DNA of 64,000 nt, taken from contig JARFXM010000007.1 of NCBI GenBank assembly GCA_029532625.1, forward strand, positions 806,001 through 870,000, read 5' to 3'. The DNA comes from Lomentospora prolificans. Taxonomy: Eukaryota > Ascomycota > Sordariomycetes > Microascales > Microascaceae. Under the pieces are notes generated by a model that saw only the letters and a program-made list of their open reading frames with translations, was not told the origin of the DNA and did no database searches. Both the position numbers and the translations under genes were made by a program. Below, piece after piece: positions 44,744-56,200 of this stretch (its first letter is position 1; each line of letters begins with the position of its first letter).

Positions 44744-47382
44744 TTAGAGACAAGAAAGGGGTGGTAGGACAAAGATGTCAAGTGAATACCTACATTAATT
44801 TACGCTTCATTTCAAGATCATCAAGAAGTAATCCTGCCGTATTGGTATGCGATGCGCAATCTAGCCTGTACGTCGGTTCTCGGGGAATACATCTGGATGC
44901 TATTGTGGTAATCGGTGTCTCCGGAACCTGAGCGGGCCATGCCGCTTGCATATTGACGGAGGCTTTGTTCTATCACTAGGAGCCATCTTCGCAAGCTGGA
45001 CCTAGAAGGATAAACTTCGTCTCGCATCTGCTTTAGTCTGGGTCTTGGTCGTGTATACTACTTCTCTGTCACTTCCGCTCGAATCAAGGTCCCTCGAATC
45101 AAGGCCACGACGCGTCCGCAACAGAACGTAGCCACTCACGATAGCAGGGCCGGATTATACCACGGCAACATGGGCTTGCCGAATTATACCCTGTTCCGGT
45201 ACGAAATCATAGTTGGAATGCAGTTGCTGGGTGCAACGACCCGGTGGCCGAGATTACATGTCTCGTCGGGCGTCGAAAGGAAAGGGGACAATGCGAGCCA
45301 AAACCCTCCCAGTCGCGCTTCAGCCGTGGAAACAGGCACGGGGTCTTGATGGGAGGAGCAACGAAAATGGGCCTTTCGTCTGGCCTCGTAGCGTTGGGCA
45401 GAGGAAAACGACTGCGGCGGTATTATGCCCTTGTTGCTACACGCCACAAGTGCAGACCAAGGCGGCCGTGTTTCGACAAGCAGGGTCGCAGAGAAAAAGA
45501 TTGAGACAGATGTCCTGAATGAGAGGGTTCGAGATCTTCATCCGTGCCCTTGATTAAAAAGGGGAGGATTGGGTCTCGTGTACTCGTTTTACGTCCAACG
45601 TTGAGAAGTGTACTTGTTACGCTTTGGGCGTGGTCAATGATACTGATAACGAGCTGTTGTTCTGTGGAGAACACAGAAGCACGGTTCACAAGGCTAAAAG
45701 TCACTGTGTCAGAACGCCAGCGCAAGCTTAGCCTGGAAGAAACGTGTCGGGTACATCCGCCGAGACAGCTGGCCAGCCTGGCTGGCTGATGACGAGTGTG
45801 GTTGACAGAAAAAAATTACACAGAGATAAGGCCCCTGTAGAAACTAAGTCTTGGCAGTTCGAGCCTGAGCAGCACGAGGCCAGGCCTAGAACACACGAAG
45901 GCTAAAGATAGAAAAATGATCTCCCTGAGCATAACTGCGGCGATCTTGGGCGGACTTCAGATAACAAGGCCTGGCAGTAGAGGATTCTCATGAATGATCT
46001 TCAAGAAGCGATCTACGATAGCAAAAGGGGGTAAAAAGAGAGCGAAGAGTATCCATAGATGGCAAGTTTCTCGAGTTCCACTGATAACCTAAATTGGGGA
46101 AATTGATCGAGATAATACGTGGCACAACGAGGAAAAAAAATAGGCAACTCTAAATTAATCGAAAATTAGAGTTGACAGCGAGGTCTTCGATTAGTACAGC
46201 AATTGACAAGGTTTTATCTCGGTTTGTCGTTTTCGCAGCGAGCTTGTTCGACAGAAAGCTCCGGGAGAGGGGACTGATGCATTGAGGGGGGCCGGGCACA
46301 GCGCTAAACGAAAGATTTCGGTTGTTTTAGTGGAGCGGTAGTGTAGAGTTGCCAGGCGGTCTTTGAAGCCTAGCTGGCCAGGCTGGCGCATCATTCATCA
46401 AATGGATCCCTGTCGCAGCCAGCAACTGTCTCCTACGGGCGCAAAGCTTCACAGCCACAACGCTGACATCTCACGGCTGCGATTGGTCGCTGGGCCCGAT
46501 TCGTTTCACCCCTTCGTTTCGGATTCCGACTCCAACACCAAACCTGGGCGTCCGGCCCAGACGTGATCCCTGACAGTATTCCCCGGGCCACCTGCAGAGT
46601 CTAGACCTCTTTGCCCATTTGACTGTACAGATCCCATGGAGCTACCATTTTAGACTCACACACAGAACACTCTCGACCACCGCCATTTCCGTATCGGCCT
46701 CGGTAGCACTACCCAGAATCCAACAAACGGGGTCAACGCAACGGGGATGTCTTTCTGCGGGGCGGCTCCGCACCAAAACTCTAAAGCACAAGCCCGACAC
46801 AGGACTTGATTGCCCCTTTCCCCTTGTCCCTCGAACATGCACCCAGCACAGCAGGGCTCCACCGACCGCCGCTCTGTCTATCGTCCATCCTATGATCAGC
46901 TATGATTTCCTGGCCCGTCTGTGTGATTGTGATTGCAACTGTAGCTATTTTGGGCTGGCCTATGGAGGATGTGCCTGTTCTCGTGGAAACCTCTCCCAGC
47001 GCTATCTTTGCTGACCTTGGCCTCCCTTGACATATATCTTGGCCGCCCACCCCGAGACATCGTGTAGCTTCATTCCACCTCGCCACTCTTCCTTGCTTCG
47101 TCGTTTCTTTCTCTTATTTTTTTTTCCCATTTCCTGTGAAGTGTTTGTCTGTTCGTCGTCTCGTTCGTTCTGGCCGGTCCACTATTCAATTCTTTGTTTA
47201 AACTTATTCCCCACTGCCCATATTACTTGGCCCGGTGCCTTTCGATTCTTCTTAAGCTAAAGGAACTGGCGGTGCTGTTCCCTCGACGCACAACCTCTTC
47301 TCACGCGCCAGTCGTCAGACCGTTCCTCAGCCCTACCCCATCCCACTACACCCCCTCGAGTCCATAGCCAAGAATCGCCAAG
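44744..47382. other. Intergenic region before the carbonic anhydrase gene
   Basis: About 2.6 kb without a convincing gene. The 300 bases before the start are strongly C/T-rich (tttttttcccatttcc near 47120, and the CCCTCGACGCACAACC-type leader), which suggests a long CT-rich 5' leader and strong expression. A perfect 9-bp-arm hairpin lies at 46145-46174. Confidence 0.5.
46145..46174. repeat. Hairpin-forming inverted repeat
   Basis: CAACTCTAA at 46145-46153 and its exact complement TTAGAGTTG at 46166-46174 are separated by 12 AT-rich bases. It is not next to a gene end that would make it a terminator. Function unknown. Confidence 0.5.
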
Positions 47383-48498
47383 ATGTACTCTACCCTCGCC
47401 ACCCTTGCTTGGGCCGTCTTCTCGGCCTCCCAAGCCCTAGCCTCGTGCGCCCATGGCACCCACCTCCACCGTCGCCAGGAAGGCGCCGTCGAGGTCAACC
47501 AATTTGGATATGTCGGCTTGACTGTACGTTTCTTACTTCTCTGGTACTATACGTGAACCCACCATTAACATCGTTTCTTTTGTAAGGGCCCTCTCAACTG
47601 GGTCGCTCTCGATGCCGCCAATATCCTGTGCGCCACTGGCACCCGCCAGTCGCCCATTGACATGACCCAGGGTCAATTCCAGCTTGTACCTGCAAGCGCT
47701 CTTGGTGTCAACATCCCCGACTTCACCGCCGGCGCCGAGTTCGAGAACCTTGGCACCACCGTCGAGGTCATCGCCCAGGGCGGAACCATGGCCATCAACG
47801 GTGTTGAGTTCGGTCTCCAGCAGTTCCACTTCCACCTTCCCAGCGAGCACCTCGACAACGGTGTCAGCCATGCCATGGAGATGCACATGGTCTGGGAGTC
47901 CGCCCAAGGTCAGATTGCCGTCATCGGCGTCTACATCGACGTCGAGAACTCGCAGGCTGCCGGTGCTGCCAACCAGACCGCTGTCACCTCCGTCCCCGCC
48001 GAGAAGCGCTCCGCCAAGATGGACCCCAAGTACAAGCGGGAGGAGCCCAAGGTTGCCAAGCGTGCGACTACTGCTCTGCTCGATACCGTCTTCTCGTCCC
48101 TTCCTGCCATCACCCAGCCTGGCACCAAGACTACTACTCAGCCTCTTATCATGTCTGAGATTGTCGACATCATCAACGCCAGTGACCTTCAGAAGTGAGT
48201 TTACTTCTAAATCGGACCCTGCTATCGGTTCTTTTACTAACATGAGCTCAGCTACTCTGGTTCTCTCACCACTCCTCCCTGCAGCGAGGGCGTCACCTGG
48301 TTCGTCTCGACCCAGAGCCTCCAGATCTCTGCCGCCAACTTCGGCGCCGTCCGAGACGTCATCGGCTTCAACTCCCGCTTCCCCCAGAACACTCTTGGCC
48401 AGCCCAACCTCCTTGCCATCAACGGCGCCATGATGGCTAGCCCTCAAGTCCAGCTCGCCGCCCTTCGTCAGTCCCTCGGCGGGCTTTCCGGTTTCTAA
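47383..48498 (+). CDS. Secreted alpha-carbonic anhydrase
   Basis: Three exons (47383-47523, 47587-48194, 48252-48498) give 331 residues. It interconverts CO2 and bicarbonate with a zinc ion. The zinc ligands are all present: His128 and His130 in QQFHFHLPSEH and His147 in AMEMHMVWES. The substrate-pocket block GSLTTPPCSEGVTWFV near 252-267 is the family's signature. A signal peptide (to about Ala20) is followed by a short propeptide ending HRR (residues 29-31). An unusual basic insertion at about 183-207 contains three Lys-Arg pairs, potential Kex2 sites. An upstream CT-rich leader suggests high expression. Extracellular pH or CO2 handling is the likely role. Confidence 0.94.
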
Positions 48499-50248
48499 GA
48501 GATGGAAACTGGGAAAGGTTGGAAACGCATCCCCTGGCGTTTTGTAAATTTCTGTTTATGATGGGCAGGGTGTATCTATGGGAGGCTTTTTACATAAAGC
48601 CCTGGGATTGTTGTACATGCCTGTGTGCAAAACTCTTTCTCTCTCCGAACTAATTCACTTCACTCCATCGACCCCCTTTTTTTCCCATATAAAAAAGATC
48701 AAAAAAGAAACAAAAAAAACTGTAAAAAAAACAAAAAGCGTTGTACTATTTAGCGCCGTTATCGGCTGTTTCTTCTGAGATACCATAGTTGATTGGGATA
48801 TTATATGTTAGCACACTAAACGGCGGCAGGCGAAGCATTAGAATACCTAGCATAGCATAGACAGACGAATTGAGGCGGGCAAGCATTTCACAGGAACCAA
48901 TGTTTATCAATGAGAGTACACCAACTTCATGGCTTGAAAGTGAAGAAAAACCGAGACTCGGTACTAAGAAAGCGAGAACTCGAAGCCAACGGAATCTCTT
49001 TTAGCTCTCCGATAGCCACCCCATCAGCATACTTGGGATATCATGCTTTCCGAGACTCTGGAGTCTGGAACCCTCCATGCATTGAACGCCAAGGAATCGG
49101 CGACATAAGTCTGGACGCCCGAGACCAATTCCAATGCCACAGGGTAAGCGGGTATTTTGTACCTTTTTCCCCAGGCCCTGTTTGGGAGGTTTGCTTTTGA
49201 GTTTTGTCCCAGGTATAGCATTGTTGCCATTTTTGACAACACAGGCGATCGGCAGGCACAAGTCACGTAAATCTTTCTCTAGCGGATGATTCGAGACGAC
49301 ACGTTCTTATCTCGGACTTATGACAGTTCGTCAGGTGTATCTTATATCCCCTGTCGCAGGAAGGAAAAAAGGTTGTCAGCCCCTAGCTGCAAAGACGCTA
49401 AAACAGGAAGACTTACGAGGTTCCGGCTATAACTAGCACAAAGCGCGAATGTTAGAGCGGTTCAATTCCTCCCGTATGGCTATAATCTCTCCGTTATGGT
49501 CTAGTCCGTTATGGTCTAGTTGTTACTAGATCTACTGTCCCCTATATATCTCTTGCTTGACTCCCACATCTCTTTTTCACCCTCCTCGAGCTTCAGTGGT
49601 CAGTTGTCCCGGGAGACCGATTCTCGAGCGCAGCTATTCTCCATGTTGACAGCTACCATGACTCTGCCATAAAGCAGCTAGGACCGGACTGAACGGTTCT
49701 CACTAGGGCTTGGGAATTGAACGTTCTCCAACAACCGTTCTCCAGAACGTATATGACGGAATGATCAAGTTCGTCAGATATAGCCAAGTCACGGAAAAGG
49801 ATACGTAGTGAAAATCTGGATTGAGAAAGACATCAATTGGTCTATAACTTCAGGTTTCCCCTCTTTTTAATAATGACGCAACTTCCAAAATACCATGGCG
49901 TTGCGGGAGAGCATGGGTGGGTTGTTTTGGGAGGTTGGGAGAGCACGCGAGGCCGGGGGACCGTCAACACCCCAGGTCCTTTCTTCTCATGCCCTCATGA
50001 TAAATTTCGTGACAACAATTCAGGTTGTTTATGATTATTCGTGGTAAGGAGTCGGCGGTGGCACTACCCTTTGGATTCATTCTCGAGAAACAATCCGCCT
50101 ACAGCCAGGGAATTGGCAAAAAGGCGTGGTCCAGAGTGAGGGCAAGACAGCATGCCTCGATTGGGCAAGATGAAATAGATAATCTCCAACAAATACCGGA
50201 TAGGGGTCGTCCCCCGTGGCCCCATAAATTCAGCTGCTGGTGGTGAGA
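48499..50248. other. Intergenic, no gene seen
   Basis: An A/T-rich tract with poly-A runs at about 48688-48735 follows the carbonic anhydrase gene. There is a short duplication 'tccgttatggtctagt' at about 49490-49520. No gene is recognised. Confidence 0.5.
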
Positions 50249-50571
50249 CTATCCCGTCATCGAGGCATCTTTGTCCTTCTCATCCGCCGCCCTCACCCAC
50301 AGCACATTGTTGCACCTAGCAAGCACCGTTAGCATCACGTAAATAACCATCTCAATCCATGGAGGACCCACCTAATAAGTACGGAGCCTAAAGTGCCGGT
50401 TGACTTGCTGTCGATATACTCCTCCGCACCGTCCAACTGAAGGTTCATGTAGCTGTCCACGGAAACCAGGGTGCCTTTGTACTCCACCTCGCCCCACTTT
50501 AGGCGCACGAAAATAGGCTTGTTGATGAGGCCTTGCAGCATAGGCCGGGGGTTAACAGGTGCGAAGCTCAT
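50249..50571 (-). CDS. smx3: Spliceosomal Sm protein F
   Basis: Two exons on minus, 50571-50372 and 50315-50249, with donor gtgggt and acceptor gctag, give 88 residues, the normal SmF length. Sm1 motif: [28 protein letters not shown]. Sm2 motif: [17 protein letters not shown], split by the intron between Ile-Arg and Cys-Asn-Asn. The N-terminus [19 protein letters not shown] is typical of SmF rather than Lsm6. It forms part of the heptameric Sm ring on U1, U2, U4 and U5 snRNAs in the nucleus. This is the one clear housekeeping gene of the right half of the window. Confidence 0.95.
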
Positions 50572-52384
50572 ATTGATGGCGAGGTATGGCGGGTGTCGGC
50601 AACGTAGTTTTGGGCGGTGATGAGCGAGCTTTGAGATTTTGGTGCCTTCGCGAGGTTATGACCGCGAATTGGTTTTCGATGTGGCTGGAAAGGACAGATC
50701 AGTCACGTGGGAGAGACGCTGGGCAAGCGTAGCCACAGTGACCCTTAGTATGTGGCTGTGCAAATATTCAGCGACACAAGCTCCACATTCTATGCCCACA
50801 CCGAAGATTATCTCAGGGTGCGAGGGAGGAAAGGAATAGGAAGCAAGCCATGAAATAGAAGTCTTATGAGTGTAATGTTTCTTATAAGGATGAATTGATT
50901 AATTTCATGAACTGGGACTTTTCAATGACGGTACGGTGCTGAAGTGCCGCGAGGGTCAGCGAACCTGCTCATTTGAACGTAGCTGCTTTGGCTACCAACC
51001 CCTGAAAGTATGGAGGGCTTTATAGAAGATTTTGAGACCATCTCGAGCACATACGACCATAGCTCGCAGAGAATTGAGGGTCCCGTCCGCTCCCCTGTAC
51101 ACAAGCTGCGAAGCGCCAGATCAGTAGTTGGGTCGGTGACGACCAGCGAATCCCTGGTGTTGTATGTATTTTTTTTTTTTTTGCCTTGGCTTCTATACTT
51201 TGTGTAAATCTTCACTCTGTTTCTCTCATTCGTTCAATATCTATTATATATGCACTAAAAAAATGCTTCTCCAACGGGTAGCCTTTACACTATATCCAGT
51301 GAGCTTCACTCTAGCCTCCAAGTCTCTCGCGCTCTGCAATGATGACAAGCTGTGCACGTGCAACTCGTAAAGGCTAACAGACGGAGAAAGTAGGTGTGAA
51401 GAACATTTAGCAGTATAGCTTTAAAGATTCAATCTAGGTATACAGCCGACAACATCTATAAGGGCGCCTTCCTGGTCACATAGTACAGAAGGTCGCAACT
51501 TACAAACCCTAGAAAAGGCAACGAAGTCGTTGCTATTTCAGAACCAGTATTTACGCCAAACGAGCCACCGAAGCTTCTATAATTGTCCGTATACCTAGGA
51601 GCAATGACCTTGCTAATGCTTAACGTGTACGTAACGGGTCCTAAGACCGAGACTCACTGTCATGATGTCCAGGCTATATCTACTAGATATATGTCAAAAA
51701 AGAGCCATCCCAACGCCATGTCAAGCTACTCGAGAGAAGAAAGCCCGAGGCATTGGACTCATAGGCGTGATTATTAACAAAAATCCTTACAACCGAGCTT
51801 AGTACGTAGGCCTCAGTGCACACTACTATGGGAGAAGAAGGACCATATTAGGAATTAGAATTTCTCTAAAACATTTTTGCCTTAACTCGTCGGTACCATA
51901 GCCCCAGGGAGTTGACTGCCCCCGTTTTCCTCGCCATCTTTCACCAGACATGGGTTGTTTCCTCCTCACGCGCAAACACGCCCGAGCTGGTGTCTAGAGC
52001 ATCCCCAAAGGTATCAAGGAAAGAAAGAGCGAAATCCAAAAGACGAAATATGTGACAGGTGAAAGGGGGAAATGGAGTTGGGAGAGGGTAGCCGTCGGCG
52101 CGAGAGGACCGTTCTTCGCTTGATACAGTTTTCAAATTGTACATCTTGAAATAAGCCCTTCGGCTTTTGAGATGATGGCCTCGTCGCTCCTTAGCGGGAA
52201 TAAACCGGAAGGGAAACAAGTGAGGAATATTGTGGAAAGAATGATAGAAAAAACAAACTAAATTTCAGACAGAAAAAATAATATTTGACAGGAACAAGGA
52301 TGCGTCTCTCCGGATATTCCCTCCTGTTGCTTCCGATCGTGGTAAAATGCGAGGCAGCCGTCATCATCATTAAACGGGAGGACC
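50572..52384. other. Intergenic, no gene seen
   Basis: Contains a poly-T tract near 51168-51182 and AT-rich DNA. No recognisable gene is present on either strand. Confidence 0.5.
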
Positions 52385-53272
52385 TTAAGGGTCCCTGCAC
52401 TCGCCCCACTCCTCTTGACAACCGACGGGACGGTAGCAATTCAGATCCGCATCACCACAATATCCCCAGCGGGAACAGCAGTTTCCGTAGGTCGAACCGA
52501 TGCAGGTTACGCCAAGGTCACCTCCACATTGGCCATCAGTGCTGACAGGCAGACCGGGGTTAGCAGGCGGCTCCGCAGGAGTTTCTGGGGTCTCGGGCGT
52601 CTCTGGGGTTTCTGGTGTCTCTGGGGTTTCTGGGGTCTCAGGAGTCTCAGGAGTCCCGGGAGTCTCCGGGGTCTCTGGGGTCCCGGGGGTTTCTGGGGTT
52701 TCGGGAGTCTCACCGCCGCCCTCACAAGTACCGAACTGGGATTGACAGCCAGTGCCGCAATATTCCGCTGAGGTGCCGCAATAAAAGAACTGGGAGCAGC
52801 ATCCGCCGTAGGTCGAGCCGGTACACGTGGTCGTGTTTCCGCACATGCCGTTGGTGGTAACCGTCAGGTTCGTGGCAGGGGGCTGCTCGGGAGGAGTCGT
52901 AGGAGGGGTCTCGGGAGGAGTCTCGGGAGGAGTCTCGGGAGGAGTCTCCGGCTCGGTGGGAGGAGCAGGGGCATCACCGCAGCGGCCAAAGTCAGGCTGG
53001 CACTTCGCGATTTCGGAACAGAAGATATCGCCATCGCCGCAAAATCCGAATTGCGAGCAGCACAGGTTGTCCGCGCACTTGGCACCACCATTGTTGGCAC
53101 CGCAGCCGTTGGCTCCCTGTCGTTTAGCGAGGCCGACGTAGTAGTCCTGCAGCTCCCGTTCCGAAAGCAGATGGTGTCCGGCAAGGAACCCAGCGCCGCT
53201 GTGGACGGAGAAAGCGGAAGCCGTGGAGACCAAGGAGGCCACAGCGGCCACAGAGAGCGAGGTCCACCTCAT
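52385..53272 (-). CDS. Secreted chitin-binding protein with three CBM18 domains
   Basis: Intronless, 295 residues. A signal peptide (MRWTSLSVAAVASLVSTASA) and a propeptide ending in Lys50-Arg51 (Kex2-type) precede three cysteine-rich hevein-like CBM18 modules, at about residues 57-98, 144-183 and 249-292. Each has the CCSxxxxCG core (LCCSQFGFCGDGD, GCCSQFFYCGTSAEYC, NCCSRWGYCGDADLNC). They are joined by linkers rich in Pro/Glu/Thr: PPET repeats at about 105-128 and a pure ETP/GTP tripeptide tract at about 187-233. No catalytic domain is present, so this is a lectin-like chitin binder. In other fungi such proteins shield or cross-link cell-wall chitin or bind released chitin oligomers. Repeat-length change in the linkers is likely. 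Confidence 0.9.
   Translation of the reverse strand: MRWTSLSVAAVASLVSTASAFSVHSGAGFLAGHHLLSERELQDYYVGLAKRQGANGCGANNGGAKCADNLCCSQFGFCGDGDIFCSEIAKCQPDFGRCGDAPAPPTEPETPPETPPETPPETPPTTPPEQPPATNLTVTTNGMCGNTTTCTGSTYGGCCSQFFYCGTSAEYCGTGCQSQFGTCEGGGETPETPETPGTPETPETPGTPETPETPETPETPETPETPETPETPAEPPANPGLPVSTDGQCGGDLGVTCIGSTYGNCCSRWGYCGDADLNCYRPVGCQEEWGECRDP
52565..52712 (-). repeat. Coding minisatellite for the ETP linker
   Basis: On the plus strand a 9-base period of the form 'ggggtctct', 'ggggtttct' or 'ggagtctca' runs about 16 times, encoding Glu-Thr-Pro (sometimes Gly-Thr-Pro) on minus. Third-position variants are scattered, so it is not a recent pure expansion. Length changes by multiples of 9 keep the frame. 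Confidence 0.85.
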
Positions 53273-56200
53273 TGTCGCTTGTTGTCCGAGTAAACAAATC
53301 CAATCGGTTTACACCAGGAATCTATGCACACACACACGGGGCGGGAAAGGGAGTCTGAACTGGTTCAATACAACCAAGACGTGGGCGCGACAGAATGGTG
53401 ATAATGAAAAGGAGGAGGCCCGTCGGCGACCAACACTGCAAGCTAAGATGGGCAAGAGAAAGACGCGCAGGTTCAAACACACAGAACAAGAAGGGGGAGA
53501 GCTTCCTGCACGCCAGATATAATCTCATGTAGGGATCTGATTCGAAGGTAGGAACCACGGTCGGATAATAAGGGAATGGGGTAGGCAAGCCGCGGGGAAA
53601 GGACCGTGAGGGGAGAACGGGGTCGGAATAGCTTCGCCATTAAGACCCTCGGAACACAATATGACGTACCGGTAAGGTGAATGTCGGGACATTAAACTAT
53701 AAATGTCGGCTCATTTGTCCGCAAACACGATTCTCGTCTGGGTAGTATTTCCCTTCATATGGACGCGCCATCGCTTCATTGTTCCAGCGGACATCGGCGG
53801 TTTTCTGAGTGCTGGGCAACATATAAATGCGCCATATTGACCGCTCAGGTAGATTGGATGCTATGGGGCTTGGAAGGGAAAAGGGCCTCGGATTGCAAGC
53901 CTGATTTCCACCAGCCGCGAGTACGGGGGGTGCAGCGGTCGTCCGCAAAGGGAAAGCCCGTCTGGAGTGAAAATGGCACCCAAGGCTTAACATTGATTGC
54001 TGATATATTGCGATGTGGAGGGAGTGGTATCGAGAATCGAGGTGCAAGTCTATATCTCGAAGCGGCTAAATATCTGATGGGCCATCTAGCCGGGAATGGG
54101 AGCTTGGCAGATAAATGCCGTTGAATTTTTCGGAGTGGAGCATCCGCGTGCGAGTCTTCCGGCAGATGGAACGACTATGCAACGGAATGAGGGCATTATG
54201 GCCTATGAATTGGAAGAGAGAAGGGAAAATAATCCGAAAGTGACCCGGTTCGTGCCGTTGATTTGCTGGAATTGAGCATCATCTATCAGACAAAGCTGAA
54301 CGATTGAAATCTGGCCGTCTACTGGGTCTGGCCAAGAAAACACGCCTTGTTCCGAAAGAAGAGAACTGCACAGCTCATTGCCGATTGCGGAAACGCGATT
54401 GTCCAGATTCCGCTCCGATCAGCCACCAGCTCAATAAAATACGGTATTGACACGTCTTGGCTTAGTACGCTTGCTGAGGAGAAGGGCGGTGCCTTGCAGG
54501 AACGGGTCAAATAGCCGAACTCTAGAAGGTTCATAGGCTATGCTCTGGCCGGGTCGATTGATTGGCCAGCTCTTGGCGAACGATGCTCGCATCATTCTTG
54601 ACAACGTGAGCGCTGGATTGGGAAGCGAGTAGAAAGCCCTGGCGGCGGCGGCCCTGAGAGTACCGTGGCAGAGGGCAGGCAGCCAACGCCTGGTTTCGGA
54701 GCTCTGGATATACTTTATCTTTGCGGAAAATACGGGAAAAATAATCCAAAATGAAATTGAATGAAACGTTGACAGGGAGATGTCCTGGGGAAGATCCGTG
54801 GGGTAGAGACGAGTGGAGTTCATGGTCAACCTCTTGCCTCCACCTCAGGTTGTCTTCGCATCTACCTCATCGCGACTGCAAACCCTGACAATCTCGAGTG
54901 CTCCTGCCGCCGTTCAAGCCAAGCTTATTCATCTGCTGTGGCGCTCCTTCCCCTCGCACACTATCATCGTATTTGCACGATTCTATCATTTTCTCATACG
55001 AGGGGAAGCAATGATAAGTCATCCAAGCCGGATTAGGTGCACACCCTCCTTCGGCTATACCACAGCGAGTCCTTCTTTGCCCACGCACGGATGGGATGGA
55101 AGCATTCTATTCTGCGGGTAAGCTTCTCGGGATCCGCCCAAGGATTCCCTTCTCCACAGCTGCCTGTCTGCGGAGCGTTTAACCTAGCTGCCCACTGTAG
55201 CTCCGCACTCTGCCGATGACCCGAGCGATCGACACTCAACCCCACCCACTTCCCCTGTCTATCTTTGACCCTGGCGGGCCCTGATACCAAAAGATTCCGC
55301 TGCCAACAGATGACAAGCCTTGTTATTTCGTATACTGGTACATTCTAGATTCTTCCCGGCTTAGGAGTCATAGCAACCTTCCTTGCTCTGCTGACTTGCC
55401 TGGAGTCCGGCTGAGAAAGATATTATGTAAGAATGGGAATCGCTAGATGGAGGCAGCTCTTTTGCTAGATAATCAATTGTCTTTTTGAAGTCATTGCGTA
55501 AAATCGAAGCGGTGAAGGACTCCTCAGCAATTCGCGGATCAAAGGAAGCTACGATGCTACAGCTTCGAGTCTTCAAATACCACATGATCTACTGTCGTGA
55601 AGGTAGTATCAGGGCTTCTACCACCAAACACACTCTGGGTCTCGCGCCTCTCACCTAGACAACACCTAGCTCACTCGTGGAAGGTCATTGGGGACGAGCG
55701 GGGAAGCATCGCATTTTGCACAACCTCGCCTACAGAGCACATGTCCACGTGTATTCGGCAATATGCACTCTTCCAGGTCTCCCGTGGGTTGCATACGCTT
55801 GGAACATGCAATATTCATCGGAATAAGACATCCCTCAAGCACCTCGGTCGCGTGGCTGACGACCCAGAAGCCTGGATTTAGAGCAACAGATGGTCTATCC
55901 GTTATAGCAGCTTCCGCCTAGCCGGTGACTAAAGAGGCAACTCGGTAGACCGAATACTCTCCTGACTCGTAAATATCCCAAGGGCACAGAGGGTCTAAGG
56001 TCTCGTAGTCTTCGTGGGAGAATGTATCTTGGCGGGTCGAACTTGGAGCAATAAGATATACAAAGACGCGCATACATTGTTTTGCATGTATGAGAAACAT
56101 AGAGTGGGCCAAATCCTGAGGTGGACACTAATATTTCAGGTCCTAGTTCTATGTTTCGAACTAAACCAAAAGTTCTCGAAGAGTCCAGTGTTGTTAACTT

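Noticed and set aside
47533..48447. Minus-strand frame of 304 residues opposite the carbonic anhydrase
   Set aside because: Antisense shadow (Gly/Leu/Asp-rich from C-ending codons); the plus strand has complete zinc-ligand and TTPPC motifs.
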